A DNA stretch of 64,000 nucleotides from Apium graveolens (GCF_009905375.1 NC_133647.1:168934275-168998274); one strand, 5' to 3'. Positions 21,591-33,159 are shown, counted from the first letter of the stretch. The notes: generated from the letters alone by a model not told the origin. Numbers and translations: made by a program.

Positions 21591-22914
21591 GATTCTGATA
21601 ATAATAAAAACAATTATTGGGAAAAATTCAACGTTAGGTCACAATCATATACAACATTGTGCCTTGCACAGCTCTTATAATGGGGAGAACGTATATCGCA
21701 ATTCTATTTTTTTTAAGAAAGTTCTAATACGAAGTGCAGTAATAATAATGATAAAAACAGTGATCCCGTCACTATGGAACTGAACCGAAAGGAAACAAAT
21801 ATATACATAATGCGAGAATACATAGTTTGATCTGGTCAAAAGTACAACAGTGCTACAGTCATCTGTCCCAAAAGTGATACACAAGAGTCTATCTGTCTAG
21901 TCAGAAAAAGGGATGCTATATACAAGTCAACTATCCCGGAAAATTGGCTCTTACTAAGGCCTCGGCTAACTAGACAACTAGACTATTCCATCGTCAATCC
22001 TGAATCACACACCGGAGCGGGTCAGCTCCCAAACCCTTTCCATCGCACGACGGAAGATATAGTCGGCCTGCCGCCTGGAGATCCTACCATGCATGTCCCC
22101 CTGGAGAGATCTGAGTCTCGCTCGGGACGTGAGCTCTATCCCCGTAAGCTCCCTCCTCAAGGATCGGGGTATAGAAGCCCTGGTCTCATAAGCTCGGGTA
22201 CGCCTACCCGCCCTCTCTGCATCCAACTCCCTCCTGGACTCCTCTAGTCGGCCCTCGGCAACAGCCACTCGGGTCCTCAATACATCCTGAACATATCCAT
22301 GAGCTAACGAAGACTGCCTGTGGGCAGGGTCAAGAGGTGGTGAATCCGGAGCCGCTGAGGGTGCCTCCTCGGTCTTCCTAGGCTCGGAAGTATGGGTCTC
22401 TGAGCTGTCATCATCAGGAATCCAAGATAGTGGTGGAGGGGTAGGGGCTCTGACCACCGGAAGTATGGGTAAAGGGATACCAGCATACACTACCATAGAT
22501 CCAACACGCTCCTCAGCTACTGGGACCTCATCCGGGTCCTCCTCATCTGGAATAACAATAACCTCTGTCTCTGACTCCTCCGAGGGGTCCTCCTCATCTG
22601 AAACAGCAATGACCTCTGTCTCAGGCTCCTCTGAGGGGTCCTCCTCATCCTCCTCCATCTCAGGCTCCTCCTGATCCTCAACATCTAGCAATGCCTCATC
22701 ATGCTCACGCTCGAACATCTCAGGGTCCTCTATCTCAGGCGCCTACACATTAAACGAGCTAAGTTACTATCATGATACTTATAAGGGTTCCCGTAAGGGT
22801 TTTAACTGTCAGCACTACTTTAAGTAGTCCGACCATGAACTTGGCAAGAGTTCTTATTATCTTTGTGAGTTTGTTATTATATCGACGCATCATCTCTGAG
22901 GTTTATAACGCTTA
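21591..22914 (-). other. Leader region between primer site and gag of gypsy#1
   Basis: This 1.3-kb region holds the leader ORF at 22005-22718. Between the primer site and that ORF is a short minus-strand frame of 44 codons (22893 to 22759) with a hydrophobic end. The corresponding gypsy#2 frame meets TGA at codon 3, so I do not call it. The DNA itself (CTTACGGGAACCCTTATAA) is conserved between the two elements, which suggests an RNA function such as packaging or dimerisation. Confidence 0.5.
22005..22718 (-). CDS. Acidic leader ORF upstream of gypsy gag (237 aa, unknown)
   Basis: I do not recognise a known family. The protein begins MFEREHDEALLD, then has three near-repeats of an acidic block (DEEDPSEEPETEVI type, about residues 24-65). 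A proline-rich middle (APTPPPLSW) and a basic helical C-terminal third (RLEESRRELDAERAG...RRAMERVWELTRSGV) follow. It lies between the primer site and gag, same strand, about 410 bp before the gag ATG. A relative with the same layout occurs at the same place in gypsy#2 (57934-58707). No extra protein is expected here in a canonical gypsy element. A 3' splice-like TTTAATGTGTAG|G lies just upstream (about 22745), so it may be reached by splicing. Possible roles are nucleic-acid or host chromatin binding; this is a guess. Confidence 0.6.
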   Translation of the reverse strand: MFEREHDEALLDVEDQEEPEMEEDEEDPSEEPETEVIAVSDEEDPSEESETEVIVIPDEEDPDEVPVAEERVGSMVVYAGIPLPILPVVRAPTPPPLSWIPDDDSSETHTSEPRKTEEAPSAAPDSPPLDPAHRQSSLAHGYVQDVLRTRVAVAEGRLEESRRELDAERAGRRTRAYETRASIPRSLRRELTGIELTSRARLRSLQGDMHGRISRRQADYIFRRAMERVWELTRSGV

Positions 22915-22926
22915 GCTCTGATACCA
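22915..22926 (-). other. Primer binding site of gypsy#1 (tRNA-Met)
   Basis: The minus strand reads TGGTATCAGAGC, complementary to the 3' end of plant initiator tRNA-Met, four bases inside the 5' LTR edge at 22931. It marks where minus-strand cDNA starts. Confidence 0.93.
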
Positions 22927-22930
22927 TTTC

Positions 22931-25900
22931 TGTAACACCCCCAGATCCGGGGTCGGGGATTCGGGTTGTCACGGTCTTTCTTTCCACAATATCACTTCAC
23001 TTAATTAATAATAAATAACCTCATGCTGTGACCCCACACTAACACACACCACAACCCGTTATAGTCTCAGAGATGAAATTGAAATAAGTACAAGTCTTTG
23101 AATCCACAATTTAAAATTATTACAACCCAAAATGATTACTTGATAATTTACAGTTAATTGCCATTATCTGCCACAAGTTATAATTATACATAATTTGATT
23201 CTCAAAAGTAGATGGTCTGAACTACAATGGATCTACCTCTGCAGCTATAGCAGCTACAACATCATCGGGAAGACGCGGGACGCTTCCCACGCGCTTGCGC
23301 TGGGTCTGCTGGAGTCTGGCCATCTCTCATAACTGTTGTTGTGTGATGAAGAAATAAAGCAAGAGTGAGCCTTACAGCTCGCAAGATAATATGTAGTGAT
23401 AACAATAATACAAGTATCTAAATGGATACGTACTAGAATTCTTTATCATGAGTAAGGTAATTACTTACTGGATATAAGTTTTAAAAGAAGATGAAGTTAC
23501 CAATTACTTCACTATACTTATACCATTTTTTTTTAGAATTCTACTTGAACTACTACTGTTCAAAGTATAATAAGATTCACGAGGTCATCCCATAGATGAG
23601 ACCATAAATAAAACTTGAAAATATTTGATCTTTGAAATATTTTGAAAAGAGATGAAGTTACGAGATACTTCATTCAATGGATACACCAATAAAAATGTTT
23701 GACCCTGTCAATGCTTCGGCAACCACCCATTAGTAGCCTTTCAATCGAAATGCTACGGGTAGTGTTGCAGAATTATCCAAATGGATGATGAACTCATTAC
23801 GGGAGTTTACCGCGCCAGGAAGACCACTTACGATGATCAGTCGTAGTAGTACAACCCCACCATTTTCTACATGTAGAGGAGAACCTGTCGGATTTACTTG
23901 TCAACCGAACACTGAACTCCTAAGGAATGGACCGCCTTAGCGGAACTTCCAGGCCATTTGGGCCAATATAATAAGGCTGGGCCGGCGCTACTCGACCACT
24001 TACGCCACTCCTAGTTCAGATGAAATCCATGACTCTGAAACGTAAAGCTCGTTCCCCCTTTTCCCAAGTAGAAACTTGTTGATACGGCTTCACCAAGAAG
24101 TCGTATCTAGTTGGAAAGGAAAACTCACCGATATTTCCCAGGCGATGCCTGTTAATGGATTAACTTGTTCCAAGAATTTTACTTCCCGAGTGTTGGGTAA
24201 GTAATCGATTCATTTAACAAAACAGCAACCTTGTTGCGAATATAAAATACACCACAGAGCCGGATCCCTTAGGTTTTTGAGCGAGTATTCAAGTCCCCTT
24301 AAAAATGGAAGATCTTGAATTTGAAAACAAGTTTTGGGATCCGCTCTACCTTTTAAATTCATTTTGAAGACTCGAAAACATTTTTAAGAATGTTTGGGGT
24401 AAAGCTGATTTAATGAAGTAAATCAGTCCCCATTATATTTAGAAAATGTCTGAATATTATTATTTAAATAATATTCCCATAAAGAATAATCTTTATAAAA
24501 ATAATCGAAGTAGAAGTATTAAAACTTATACTTGAAACGAGTATTAAATAACCAAAGATATACTTATATGAAAGTACTATCTTTATTTGAATAATCGAAA
24601 ATAAGTTTGATTATTGACACCTTATTCTTTAATAAAATAAAGAATATACCTCGACAAATAATCGGAGTCATAGATCCTCAAATGAATATTCAAAGAATAT
24701 TCATTAAATAATATAAACTGAGTCATAAGCCTTCGAATGAATATTCAAATAATATTCAATAAATAATATAAAAGAGTCATAAGCCCTCCGATGAATATTC
24801 AAGTAATATTCAGATAAATAAACAAAAGGAGTCATACGCCTTCGAATAATATTCGAAATAATATTCAATAATAAAATAAAGTTTAAAGTTATCGAATAAA
24901 CCTTATTCGATTAATAGTTTGGAAAAACTATAACCATATATATATATATATAAATATATATATATATATCCATATCCATATATACAAAAATCTACTCGGG
25001 ATCCTCGACTCCCGGTTTTAGAAAATATTTTCACCTTTGGGTCCCTATACTAAGGGTATATGCAAGTTACCGCTATCCTCTAGCATAGGTATTATCAACT
25101 GAACCAACAGATATATATTTCAAGAATATGAAACAGGCATGCATATATACCATATCACATGCTACAATATATCGCAAGAATTTGCTAAATAACCAATATG
25201 CATTTATCGCAAGATCATGCATATACAAATATATACATCACAACAACAGTATAACGGATAGAATACTTGCTTGAGCGACTTGGGGGTGAGAAAGGCTCGG
25301 GACGAGTCTGGTAACCTATAAACAACAAGTAAGTTGGAATTAAACCAAAATCACTTGTAAATCTATACTTTAACTAACTTAGACTCTAACGCTTGTTTTG
25401 CGCTCACCGATTCGCTTAAGTCACTCGGGTACCCTCGGCTCCACCATTTTTAATAATTTAACCTTTACGAGTTTTAAAGCGATTCCTTCGCGAGTGCCTT
25501 ACCAACTGCCTAACACACTTACCATAAATGTTTCATACATTAATTAACCCTTTTTGGTCTTTAACCTATGCTTCAAAGTAAGGCGAGGGAAAAAGTTTCG
25601 TTCGCGAAACGCCGTTACTTGAAACGGTCGTTTCTCCTAAACCGTGCATCGGAATCGAACGAACTACATATCAAAACGAAGCTCGTAACATGAGCTATCT
25701 AATAATGGCAGTGGTCATAATCTAGCAGGGGGTTCTCGGGTCCTAATGCTATGCACAAAAACAGTCCAAAGAAAATCGGACGTTACGACGGCTATGTTTA
25801 CGCGATTTCCCAATTTTAAACCATACAAAACCAACCACAAACCAACCTCAAATCCAACACACAACAAACATCCATCCTTATCACATCATAACAACCCCAA

Positions 25901-27068
25901 CCAATTCAATTTAATCATTCATACTTATGCTTAAACTTAACTTTAATCATACTTAAGTTCCTTTAAATCAAAACCACAACAATTACCATTCCATTTCACT
26001 ACCATTCCAAATCCCAAACTCTAAATCATAACAACAAACTACAATATCAACCCACTAATCAAAATCATCTTATAATATATAGGAATCTAGGGTTTGGAGA
26101 TGGTATACCTTCCTTGAAGTGGTGGGATGAGCTAGGAAGCCTTCAGAAGCTTTGAGAAGTCTTAGGAAAGCTTGGATCTTCAAGAAAAACAAGAAAACTT
26201 CAAGTTAAAAAACTTGAAAACACTATTCATAGTCTTATTCTTTGATTAAATGAAGAATATTGAGAAGGAATTAATGGCTTAAACTCATGATATAGCCCTA
26301 ACTAAGCATGAAGATGATTAGGGAATTATCTTACCAATTTAGGAGGCTTGGATCTTGAGTTTTGAAATTCTATGCCTTTAAAAATGCTAAAAGCCGAGAG
26401 CAAATGAAGAACTCATGCCTTGGTTGCTTTTGATTTTTGATGAGAATGATTTTTTACTTGGCTTGGTTGACTTGTTTTGTATTTGATTTAGTCAATTACT
26501 TTCTTGCCCTTGAAATTGTGTGGTTACAAAGCTACCACACCTCCTTCCTTCCCATGTCATGCTTATGTCATCCTCATGATGTCATCCTCCCTTCCTTGTC
26601 CTCTTTCTATTGGTTGGATGACATCATTCCCCCTAATCCCTTTGATTAACTTCCTAATCGTTTGCCTAATGACCGCTGATCTGTTATACGGTTTGCTTAA
26701 CTTTCGTTCTCGTTTATCGTTTGAAGGATCATACCCGGGATCTTATTACTTAGGTTCCCTTAACCTTTCTCAATACATTATATTCCTTTTTATGATCCTC
26801 TATTATAATCCTTTAATTTAAATCCTTTTTATCCTGTTACCTTATACTCAATTCTCTCCGTATCTTGTGGATTTCCGGGAAAAACCAAAGTGTTCGGAAT
26901 TGGATTCCGACGATCTTTACATACACTTATATACTTCATAGAGTACTAATAATATCCCAGAATATCCATAACAGAACCCCTACATAGTGTGGCATGAAAA
27001 GTTTCTTCATTCAGCTAAAACACTATTCACAAGGGTTACAAAAAGTTGAAAATTTTGGGGTTATTACA
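22931..27068 (-). repeat. 5' LTR of gypsy#1 (4,138 bp)
   Basis: Plus-strand edges are tgtaacaccccc... and ...ggggttattaca, forming TGTAA/TTACA terminal repeats. It contains the about 55-bp repeat array (24664-24880), an AT run and splice-like signals on the minus strand: donor AAGGAAG|GTATACC near 26109 and acceptor ACACAACAACAG near 23333. It carries no protein gene that I can support; short plus-strand frames (25746-25934, 26437-26821) are not evidence of coding. Confidence 0.93.
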
Positions 27069-27818
27069 ATCCCTATGATGGTTGACTCTGTTCAAGTCTG
27101 CAATGATTCTTCTCTCTTGAACCCAACAAGCTAATTTGTTGTCTGGGTTCTCAAGTACAATCTCTTGACAAAGATGGTTAGCCAAAAGCATAAAAAATCT
27201 AGCATAGTAAATATTCTTTCCTCTTTTGGCTAAGTCACCTAGTTTAAAACCTAACTCATACACAATAAGGTCACTCAAATTGTAATATTTGTCTGTAACT
27301 AGCATGTATAGCATGTTAAGCATGGAAATATTCACAGAATCAAAATTACTGATTTTTCCAGAAAAGACTTTAGTTACAACATCACACAAATAACTCCATT
27401 CCTTCCTAAGACCTAGTCTTCTAATTTCACTTAGTTTTGTAGTAGGAAGTGCATAATGAATGGAATTGAGCATATTGACAATATCAGTGTCAGTGTGTGG
27501 TGCAGTTACATTATCATCAGGAATCTTGAAACATACTTTTATTACATCACTATTGATACAGAAATCATTACCTTTGATGGTCAGAGTGATGGTTTTGTCA
27601 GTAGAGTTGTAGATTGCTGTTGTCCACATCTCCTCAACAACTTCACAATAAATTGTGGCTGATTCCAGCATGGCAAAACTTAACTTGCAGTTCTTCACGA
27701 AGTCCATCATCTTATGATAGTCTTCAGATTGCTGAATACCCTTATTGACCAAAGCAGTGAAGTTGTTCTTCTCATAGATGAACCCAGTCTGTGACATGAT
27801 CTTTACTATGGATGCCAT
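27069..27818 (-). pseudogene. ORF3 N-terminal part of copia element A, cut by gypsy#1
   Basis: ATG at 27818 (MASIVKIMSQTGF) begins about 250 codons nearly identical to the start of the element B ORF3 at 36727-37476. It includes the conserved domain (LGLRKEWSYLCDVVTKVFSGKISNFDS, ARFFMLLANHL). Native sequence stops at 27069, where the gypsy#1 LTR begins; the remaining about 1,300 residues are expected beyond the N gap. The frame itself is undamaged up to the insertion. Confidence 0.85.
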
Positions 27819-28338
27819 TGTTTGAGAAGAAAAGCTTGAAGAGAAAGAGGATTTTTGCTTGAGAGAGAATGAAATAACACAGTTGAATTTGAGAGTGATA
27901 AAAGAAAATGATTAGAATGAAATAAGCTTGTATACTTTACTCAAAATTAACGGATAAAAATAATAAAGAGAAGTAAATTACCCAATAGAAATTGCCTAAA
28001 ATAGCCGTTTTAGAAATAAACTGTAAAAATTCCACTCATTATCCGTCGTGTAATGCTTACAAACTGTAAGTATACTCGATGGATAATGTTCAGTGAATTA
28101 ACGGTTAAGATTTAGACACTTCGACGGATGAGGATAAACTGTTATCCGTCGAGTTTGAAAAGATTTCAGAAAAATAATTGATTTTTATTTACAATTTATA
28201 TATCGACGGATGACTCAACTCGATGGATAATGGTCATCCGTCAAGATGCAAATTTTGACTTAGCCAAAATTTCATCCAAGTCTAAAAATCAGTTAAATTT
28301 CTGGCTACTTTTCAACTTGCAAAATAGTTCAGATAAAT
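27819..28338 (-). other. Spacer between pol and ORF3 of element A
   Basis: About 520 bp without a coding frame. On the minus strand a CT-rich leader-like stretch precedes the ORF3 ATG. Seven copies of the family II motif (atccgtcga or its complement) lie between about 28039 and 28245. The same layout is at 37477-37996 in element B. Confidence 0.6.
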
Positions 28339-29058
28339 TCAAGAGTAATTAAGCATACCTAACTCACTTACCAACCTAGAAAAGATGGATTCATCCAGTG
28401 GCTTGGTAAAAATATCTGCAAGTTGCTTCTCACTTGGAACAAAGTGTAACTCTACAGTACCATTCATTACATGTTCCCTTATGAAATGGTACTTGATGTC
28501 TATATGCTTTGTCCTTGAATGTTGCACTGGATTTTCAGTGATGGCAATTGCACTTGTGTTGTCATAGAAAATAGGAATCCTTTCAACTTGCAAACCATAG
28601 TCTAGCAATTGATTTTTCATCCATAAAATCTGTGCACAGCAACTGCCAGCAGCAATATATTCAGCTTCAGCTGTAGAAGTAGAAACTGAATTTTGCTTTT
28701 TACTGAACCAGGACACAAGCTTGTCTCCTAAAAATTGACAGGTTCCTGTTGTGCTTTTTCTAGAATTCTGCAACCTGCATAATCTGCATCTGAATAACCA
28801 GTTAGATCAAAACCAGAATCTCTAGGATACCAAATGCCAAGTTTTGGTGTTCCTTTGAGATATCTGAAAATTCTCTTAATAGCTATCAAGTGAGACTCTT
28901 GAGGATCAGCCTGAAATCTAGCACACAAACATGTAGCAAACATTATATCTGGCCTACTAGCTGTTAAGTACAGAAGTGAGCCAACCATGCCTCTATAACT
29001 TGAAATATCCACAGACTTTTCAGTAGTGTTTAGTTCAAGCTTAGTTGCAGTGGCCATG
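28339..29058 (-). pseudogene. C-terminal pol (end of RT and RNase H) of element A
   Basis: This continues the pol of element A that is interrupted by element B. From MATATKLEL at the junction it runs through [20 protein letters not shown], then a two-base deletion near 28768 (tagaattc versus tatcaattc in element B) shifts the frame. RNase H continues in the next frame ([24 protein letters not shown]) to the stop at 28339. The last five bases (ccatg, 29054-29058) are the left copy of the element B target duplication. Confidence 0.9.
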
Positions 29059-30096
29059 TGTTAGTCCCTTAACAATATAGCAAGAATTACAGAAGGGGGG
29101 TTGAATGGAATTCTTTACCTTTTTCTTGAAATAAAAATGTTCAACTCGATTATAGATATATCTGTTTTGATTAGCACAATGCGGAATATAAACTTTAATG
29201 AATCAAAACAAGAGTAATTAAAAACAAGAGTCTTTAAAAACTTTCTGGTGGATTTAAACAATTCCACCAGAGATATATATTAATATATCGAGAGAACTCT
29301 GTGTGCAGAAATGCTCACAGCTGCTTTTACAAGATAGAACAACTAAGAACACAGGAAATGCTAAAGATAGTGCTTACAAAGATTTCTCTGTGTTTGTTTC
29401 TAAGCTCACTTAGTTTTCTTAGTTATATTTTTATTTGCTATTCTCTTGGTTTATATATATTACCAAGATTATAAAAAGTCAAAAGAACTGAATAAATATA
29501 AAATCTAACAGTCTTGATCTTTGCTGCTTTTCGTCCTCTATTACCCAGTTAATGGGCTTCCACAGTGTGTTTGTATCCAATCTCGACGGCTGTGTGTCAG
29601 CTTTCACTATTCAACTGATGTTTAAATCTTGATATTATCATCCGTCGACTTTCAGATCATCCGTCGATGACTTACTTGATAATCCGTCGACTGCTATTTT
29701 GAACATCCGTTGAAAGTCATTTGATCATCCGTCGAAGCTTTGTTAAGCATCCGTTGATAGCTGTTTTGGCACTTGACTTCATTTCACTTATACAGAATTA
29801 CAAGACATTGCTTATGTACAGTTAATCAACCTATTCTGCATATCTAGTTAAAGTCAACATGACTTATATGCTACTACATATTGTATACAAAGGTGCATAC
29901 AACACTGTGCTACAAACTTATCATTATATAAGCTACTCACTCGATGGATAATAAATTACTCATCCGTCGGTACTCAAACTGAGTTATCCGTCGGGACTAT
30001 AATTCTTATCCGTCGAGTGCTACATTATTTCACTAAGTAAAATCTACTTAGATGTTTTGTTTAGGTAATCATCAAGTGCACAACATATTCATAACA
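29059..30096 (-). repeat. 3' LTR of element B
   Basis: Plus-strand edges are tgttagtcccttaacaatat and ...atattcataaca, 1,038 bp. On the minus strand a TATA box (AATATATATAAACC) lies at about 29451-29464. About eleven copies of the atccgtcga motif, some mutated to atccgttga or tcgatggat, lie at 29636-29752 and 29938-30013. Confidence 0.93.
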
Positions 30097-30107
30097 ATCT
30101 CCCCCAA
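30097..30107 (-). other. Polypurine tract of element B
   Basis: The minus strand reads TTGGGGGAGAT directly before the LTR start TGTTATGAAT, identical to the tract of family I copy b. Confidence 0.9.
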
Positions 30108-30284
30108 TTTATGTCTACTGGAATTGTAGCCATAAATTAAGAGACACTTGATGATAACAAAACATCCTAAACATATATCTTTAAAGATAAGTAGATAAAA
30201 CTGAAAGTGCTTCAATTTAAACAAGGTATACAAGGTTTGGCTCACAGTCAATTCAAGATGCTCCTCTAGCCTGAGCAGATTTTT

Positions 30285-30538
30285 CTAGTTTCTTGAAGGT
30301 CTGGATCTTCTTCCAAGCTTTCTGTTGTTTTCTTCAATTTGATTCTGGAGCTGTCTGTGTAATTCTAATTCATCAGATTCTGAGAGATCTAACATTTCTT
30401 GCATTTCCAAAAGAGTCTCATTGCTAGAGATACTCAATTGGTCTTCTAGTCTGAAGAATCTTCTCACACCCTTGTCATCCATGAATTCCATCAGCCAGTA
30501 GGGCCTTAGATGCACTCTTCTCCCTGTGTATGGGATGA
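30285..30538 (-). pseudogene. C-terminal end of element B ORF3, separated by an insertion
   Basis: About 84 codons ending at the stop at 30285 (GRRSRPSRN). Upstream the frame would continue directly from the main part of ORF3 at 33160 if the 2.6-kb insertion and one gatga copy were absent. The piece shows RPYWLMEFMDD and an acidic helical segment (SSNETLLEMQEML). It has no start of its own that would normally be used. Confidence 0.8.
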
Positions 30539-31762
30539 TGTAATATCCCGTAATTTTTTAGAATTCGATTAATAAAAGAATAATAGAATAAAAAGGATTA
30601 AAATTAGATAAGGACTAGGATTTAAAATTGGGTTAGAATATTGGGCCTAAAATTTGGGTCAAATTCTAATATGGATAACTTGTAGGTTAAGATATATGGT
30701 TTGGTATCGTTATAAATACACCATATTCGTATTCCTCGTTTTTTATATAAAAATTCGTAGGGCTCTTCTCAGTAACAAATCAGCTGTCTTGTAAAATTCG
30801 TAGAAAATTCATCGTAATTTAGAATTCAGTGATTCTGGACTTTTCGGAAAGGTCTTTTCGTTATCTTCAGCTTTCGTGTTTCGTGTTTTTCAAGAAAATA
30901 TCATTTAGAGGGTCAAAGAGAGTAAATTCAGATCTGGTCAGGCTTCGAGGTAAGTATTTTTTTGACTTGCTTTTATATTCGGAAAAGTTTTGATACTCTG
31001 ATTTTCGAATTTCGTATAAGATAAAAGAATTCTGTTTCGAACTGTATAAGAAATAAGATACGAGAATCTTTTGAAACCCAGTCTCTACGTTTTCGAACCC
31101 GTTCGTAATTTACGCTATAGTTCCGGAACTAGCCTTAGATACCCTTATTAGGCGCACAAGTGTGCAACTTTAGATACCTATTAAGGGCGCGTAATTATTG
31201 AACTTTAGATGCCGACCACTGGCAAAGTGTGGTATAAAGAATAAGAATAAGAATTAGATGTCGGCTACTGGCAAAGTGTGGCCGTAGATCAAGACTGTGG
31301 TATTTATAAGAATTATCGTTTCGTTCTGTTTTATTCTGCTCAGATCTGTTATAAAATCTGTACTGTTATAAATTCTGCTCTGTTCTGTTTTAAATTCTGA
31401 ATTTTAAAATATAAAACTTCGGGTTGGATTTATTTTAGAAATTGTTTTTACAAAATTATTATCGTTTTGAGAAAATTTGTTTTATTAAAAACACCCATTG
31501 TCTTCCGGTTAAATAGTTAGTCAATTTGTACTTGCTGGGCTTTGTAGCTCACCCCTTTTATATTTCAGGTTTCGTATAAGATTCGAGTTGGAAATCATTG
31601 GAGTTCGAGGATCTTAGTATGGGAGTAGATTGACCTTTGGGCTTCCGCTTTTAGCTGCGCTTTTGTAATAGTGACCTCTGTAATAGACTTTTTAATCAAG
31701 AAATTGTATTTGCTTTTAGTTTCTGTTTTAGAGTTAATGGTCCGGAAGTGCGGGTCCTTACA
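30539..31762 (+). repeat. Left (5') LTR of the short element
   Basis: TATA box tataaataca at 30711-30720. An intron-like block runs from donor CGAG|GTAAGT (30950) to acceptor TATATTTCAG|G (31568), 619 nt. No open frame of note. Confidence 0.93.
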
Positions 31763-31936
31763 GTTGGTATCAAGAGCAGGCTGTTCTTCGGAGTGTGTTA
31801 GTTATGGGACTAGTACATTCCCTAGGATTCGATCTTGTGGACCATAGTTTAAGTTTGTCCTATAGGAGATTAGCGAGAGTAGACGTATAGGTTTGTTGTG
31901 AATTTGGGGACCAAATTCTTTTTAAGGAGGGTAGTA
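31763..31936 (+). other. Internal region of the short element: primer site and purine tract only
   Basis: The primer site ttggtatcaagagc begins at 31764, with one additional A compared with the TGGTATCAGAGC of gypsy#1. The purine tract tttttaaggagggtagta is at 31919-31936. Between them about 140 bp shows no coding frame. This is the minimum needed for reverse transcription, plus perhaps a packaging signal. Confidence 0.88.
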
Positions 31937-33159
31937 TGTAATATCCCGTAATTTTTTAGAATTCGATTAATAAAAGAATAATAGAATAAAAAGGATTAAA
32001 ATTAGATAAGGACTAGGATTTAAAATTGGGTTAGAATATTGGGCCTAAAATTTGGGTCAAATTCTAATATGGATAACTTGTAGGTTAAGATATATGGTTT
32101 GGTATCGTTATAAATACACCATATTCGTATTCCTCGTTTTTTATATAAAAATTCGTAGGGCTCTTCTCGGTAACAAATCAGCTGTCTTGTAAAATTCGTA
32201 GAAAATTCATCGTAATTTAGAATTCAGTGATTCTGGACTTTTCGGAAAGGTCTTTTCGTTATCTTCAGCTTTCGTGTTTCGTGTTTTTCAAGAAAATATC
32301 ATTTAGAGGGTCAAAGAGAGTAAATTCAGATCTGGTCAGGCTTCGAGGTAAGTATTTTTTTGACTTGCTTTTATATTCGGAAAAGTTTTGATACTCTGAT
32401 TTTCGAATTTCGTATAAGATAAAAGAATTCTGTTTCGAACTGTATAAGAAATAAGATACGAGAATCTTTTGAAACCCAGTCTCTACGTTTTCGAACCCGT
32501 TCGTAATTTACGCTATAGTTCCGGAACTAGCCTTAGATACCCTTATTAGGCGCACAAGTGTGCAACTTTAGATACCTATTAAGGGCGCGTAATTATTGAA
32601 CTTTAGATGCCGACCACTGGCAAAGTGTGGTATAAAGAATAAGAATAAGAATTAGATGCCGGCTACTGGCAAAGTGTGGCCGTAGATCAAGACTGTGGTA
32701 TTTATAAGAATTATCGTTTCGTTCTGTTTTATTCTGCTCAGATCTGTTATAAAATCTCACTGTTATAAATTCTGCTCTGTTCTGTTTTAAATTCTGAATT
32801 TTAAAATATAAAACTTCGGGTTGGATTTATTTTAGAAATTGTTTTTACAAAATTATTATCGTTTTGAGAAAATTTGTTTTATTAAAAACACCCATTGTCT
32901 TCCGGTTAAATAGTTAGTCAATTTGTACTTGCTGGGCTTTGTAGCTCACCCCTTTTATATTTCAGGTTTCGTATAAGATTCGAGTTGGAAATCATTGGAG
33001 TTCGAGGATCTTAGTATGGGAGTAGATTGACCTTTGGGCTTCCGCTTTTAGCTGCGCTTTTGTAATAGTGACCTCTGTAATAGACTTTTTAATCAAGAAA
33101 TTGTATTTGCTTTTAGTTTCTGTTTTAGAGTTAATGGTCCGGAAGTGCGGGTCGTTACA
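31937..33159 (+). repeat. Right (3') LTR of the short element
   Basis: Nearly identical to the left LTR. Seen differences include ttctcggtaac versus ttctcagtaac, gatgcc versus gatgtc, aatctcactg versus aatctgtactg and ggtcgttaca versus ggtccttaca. The intron-like block is at 32348-32965. Confidence 0.93.

Larger units (their letters stand above)
13620..27068 (-). mobile_element. gypsy#1: Ty3/gypsy chromovirus (Tekay/Del type), probably coding-competent
   Basis: Minus-strand element with 5' LTR 22931-27068, tRNA-Met primer site, leader ORF, open gag-pol with chromodomain, polypurine tract and 3' LTR up to 16847 (cut by the gap on its left). LTR ends are TGTAATAACC...GGTGTTACA on the minus strand. 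It is inserted in the ORF3 of copia element A: sequence to the right of 27068 continues that ORF. The 5-bp duplication atccc (27069-27073) is expected, but its partner is lost. The two LTR copies differ mainly by single-base run lengths, so the insertion is young. Confidence 0.92.

Noticed and set aside
22759..22893. 44-codon minus-strand frame right after the gypsy#1 primer site
   Set aside because: The equivalent in gypsy#2 meets TGA at the third codon while the DNA is conserved, so coding is unlikely.
22915..22926. tRNA-Met match
   Set aside because: Only a 12-base complement of the tRNA 3' end, i.e. a primer site; no tRNA gene cloverleaf was seen anywhere in the window.
29636..30013. Regularly recurring short repeats that might suggest a CRISPR-like array
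   Set aside because: The repeat is about 10 bp, in both orientations, irregularly spaced and inside a plant LTR; this is not a CRISPR array.
32992..33159. Last 56 codons of the large ORF3 frame
   Set aside because: They come from the inserted short element's LTR. The native end is at 30285-30538.
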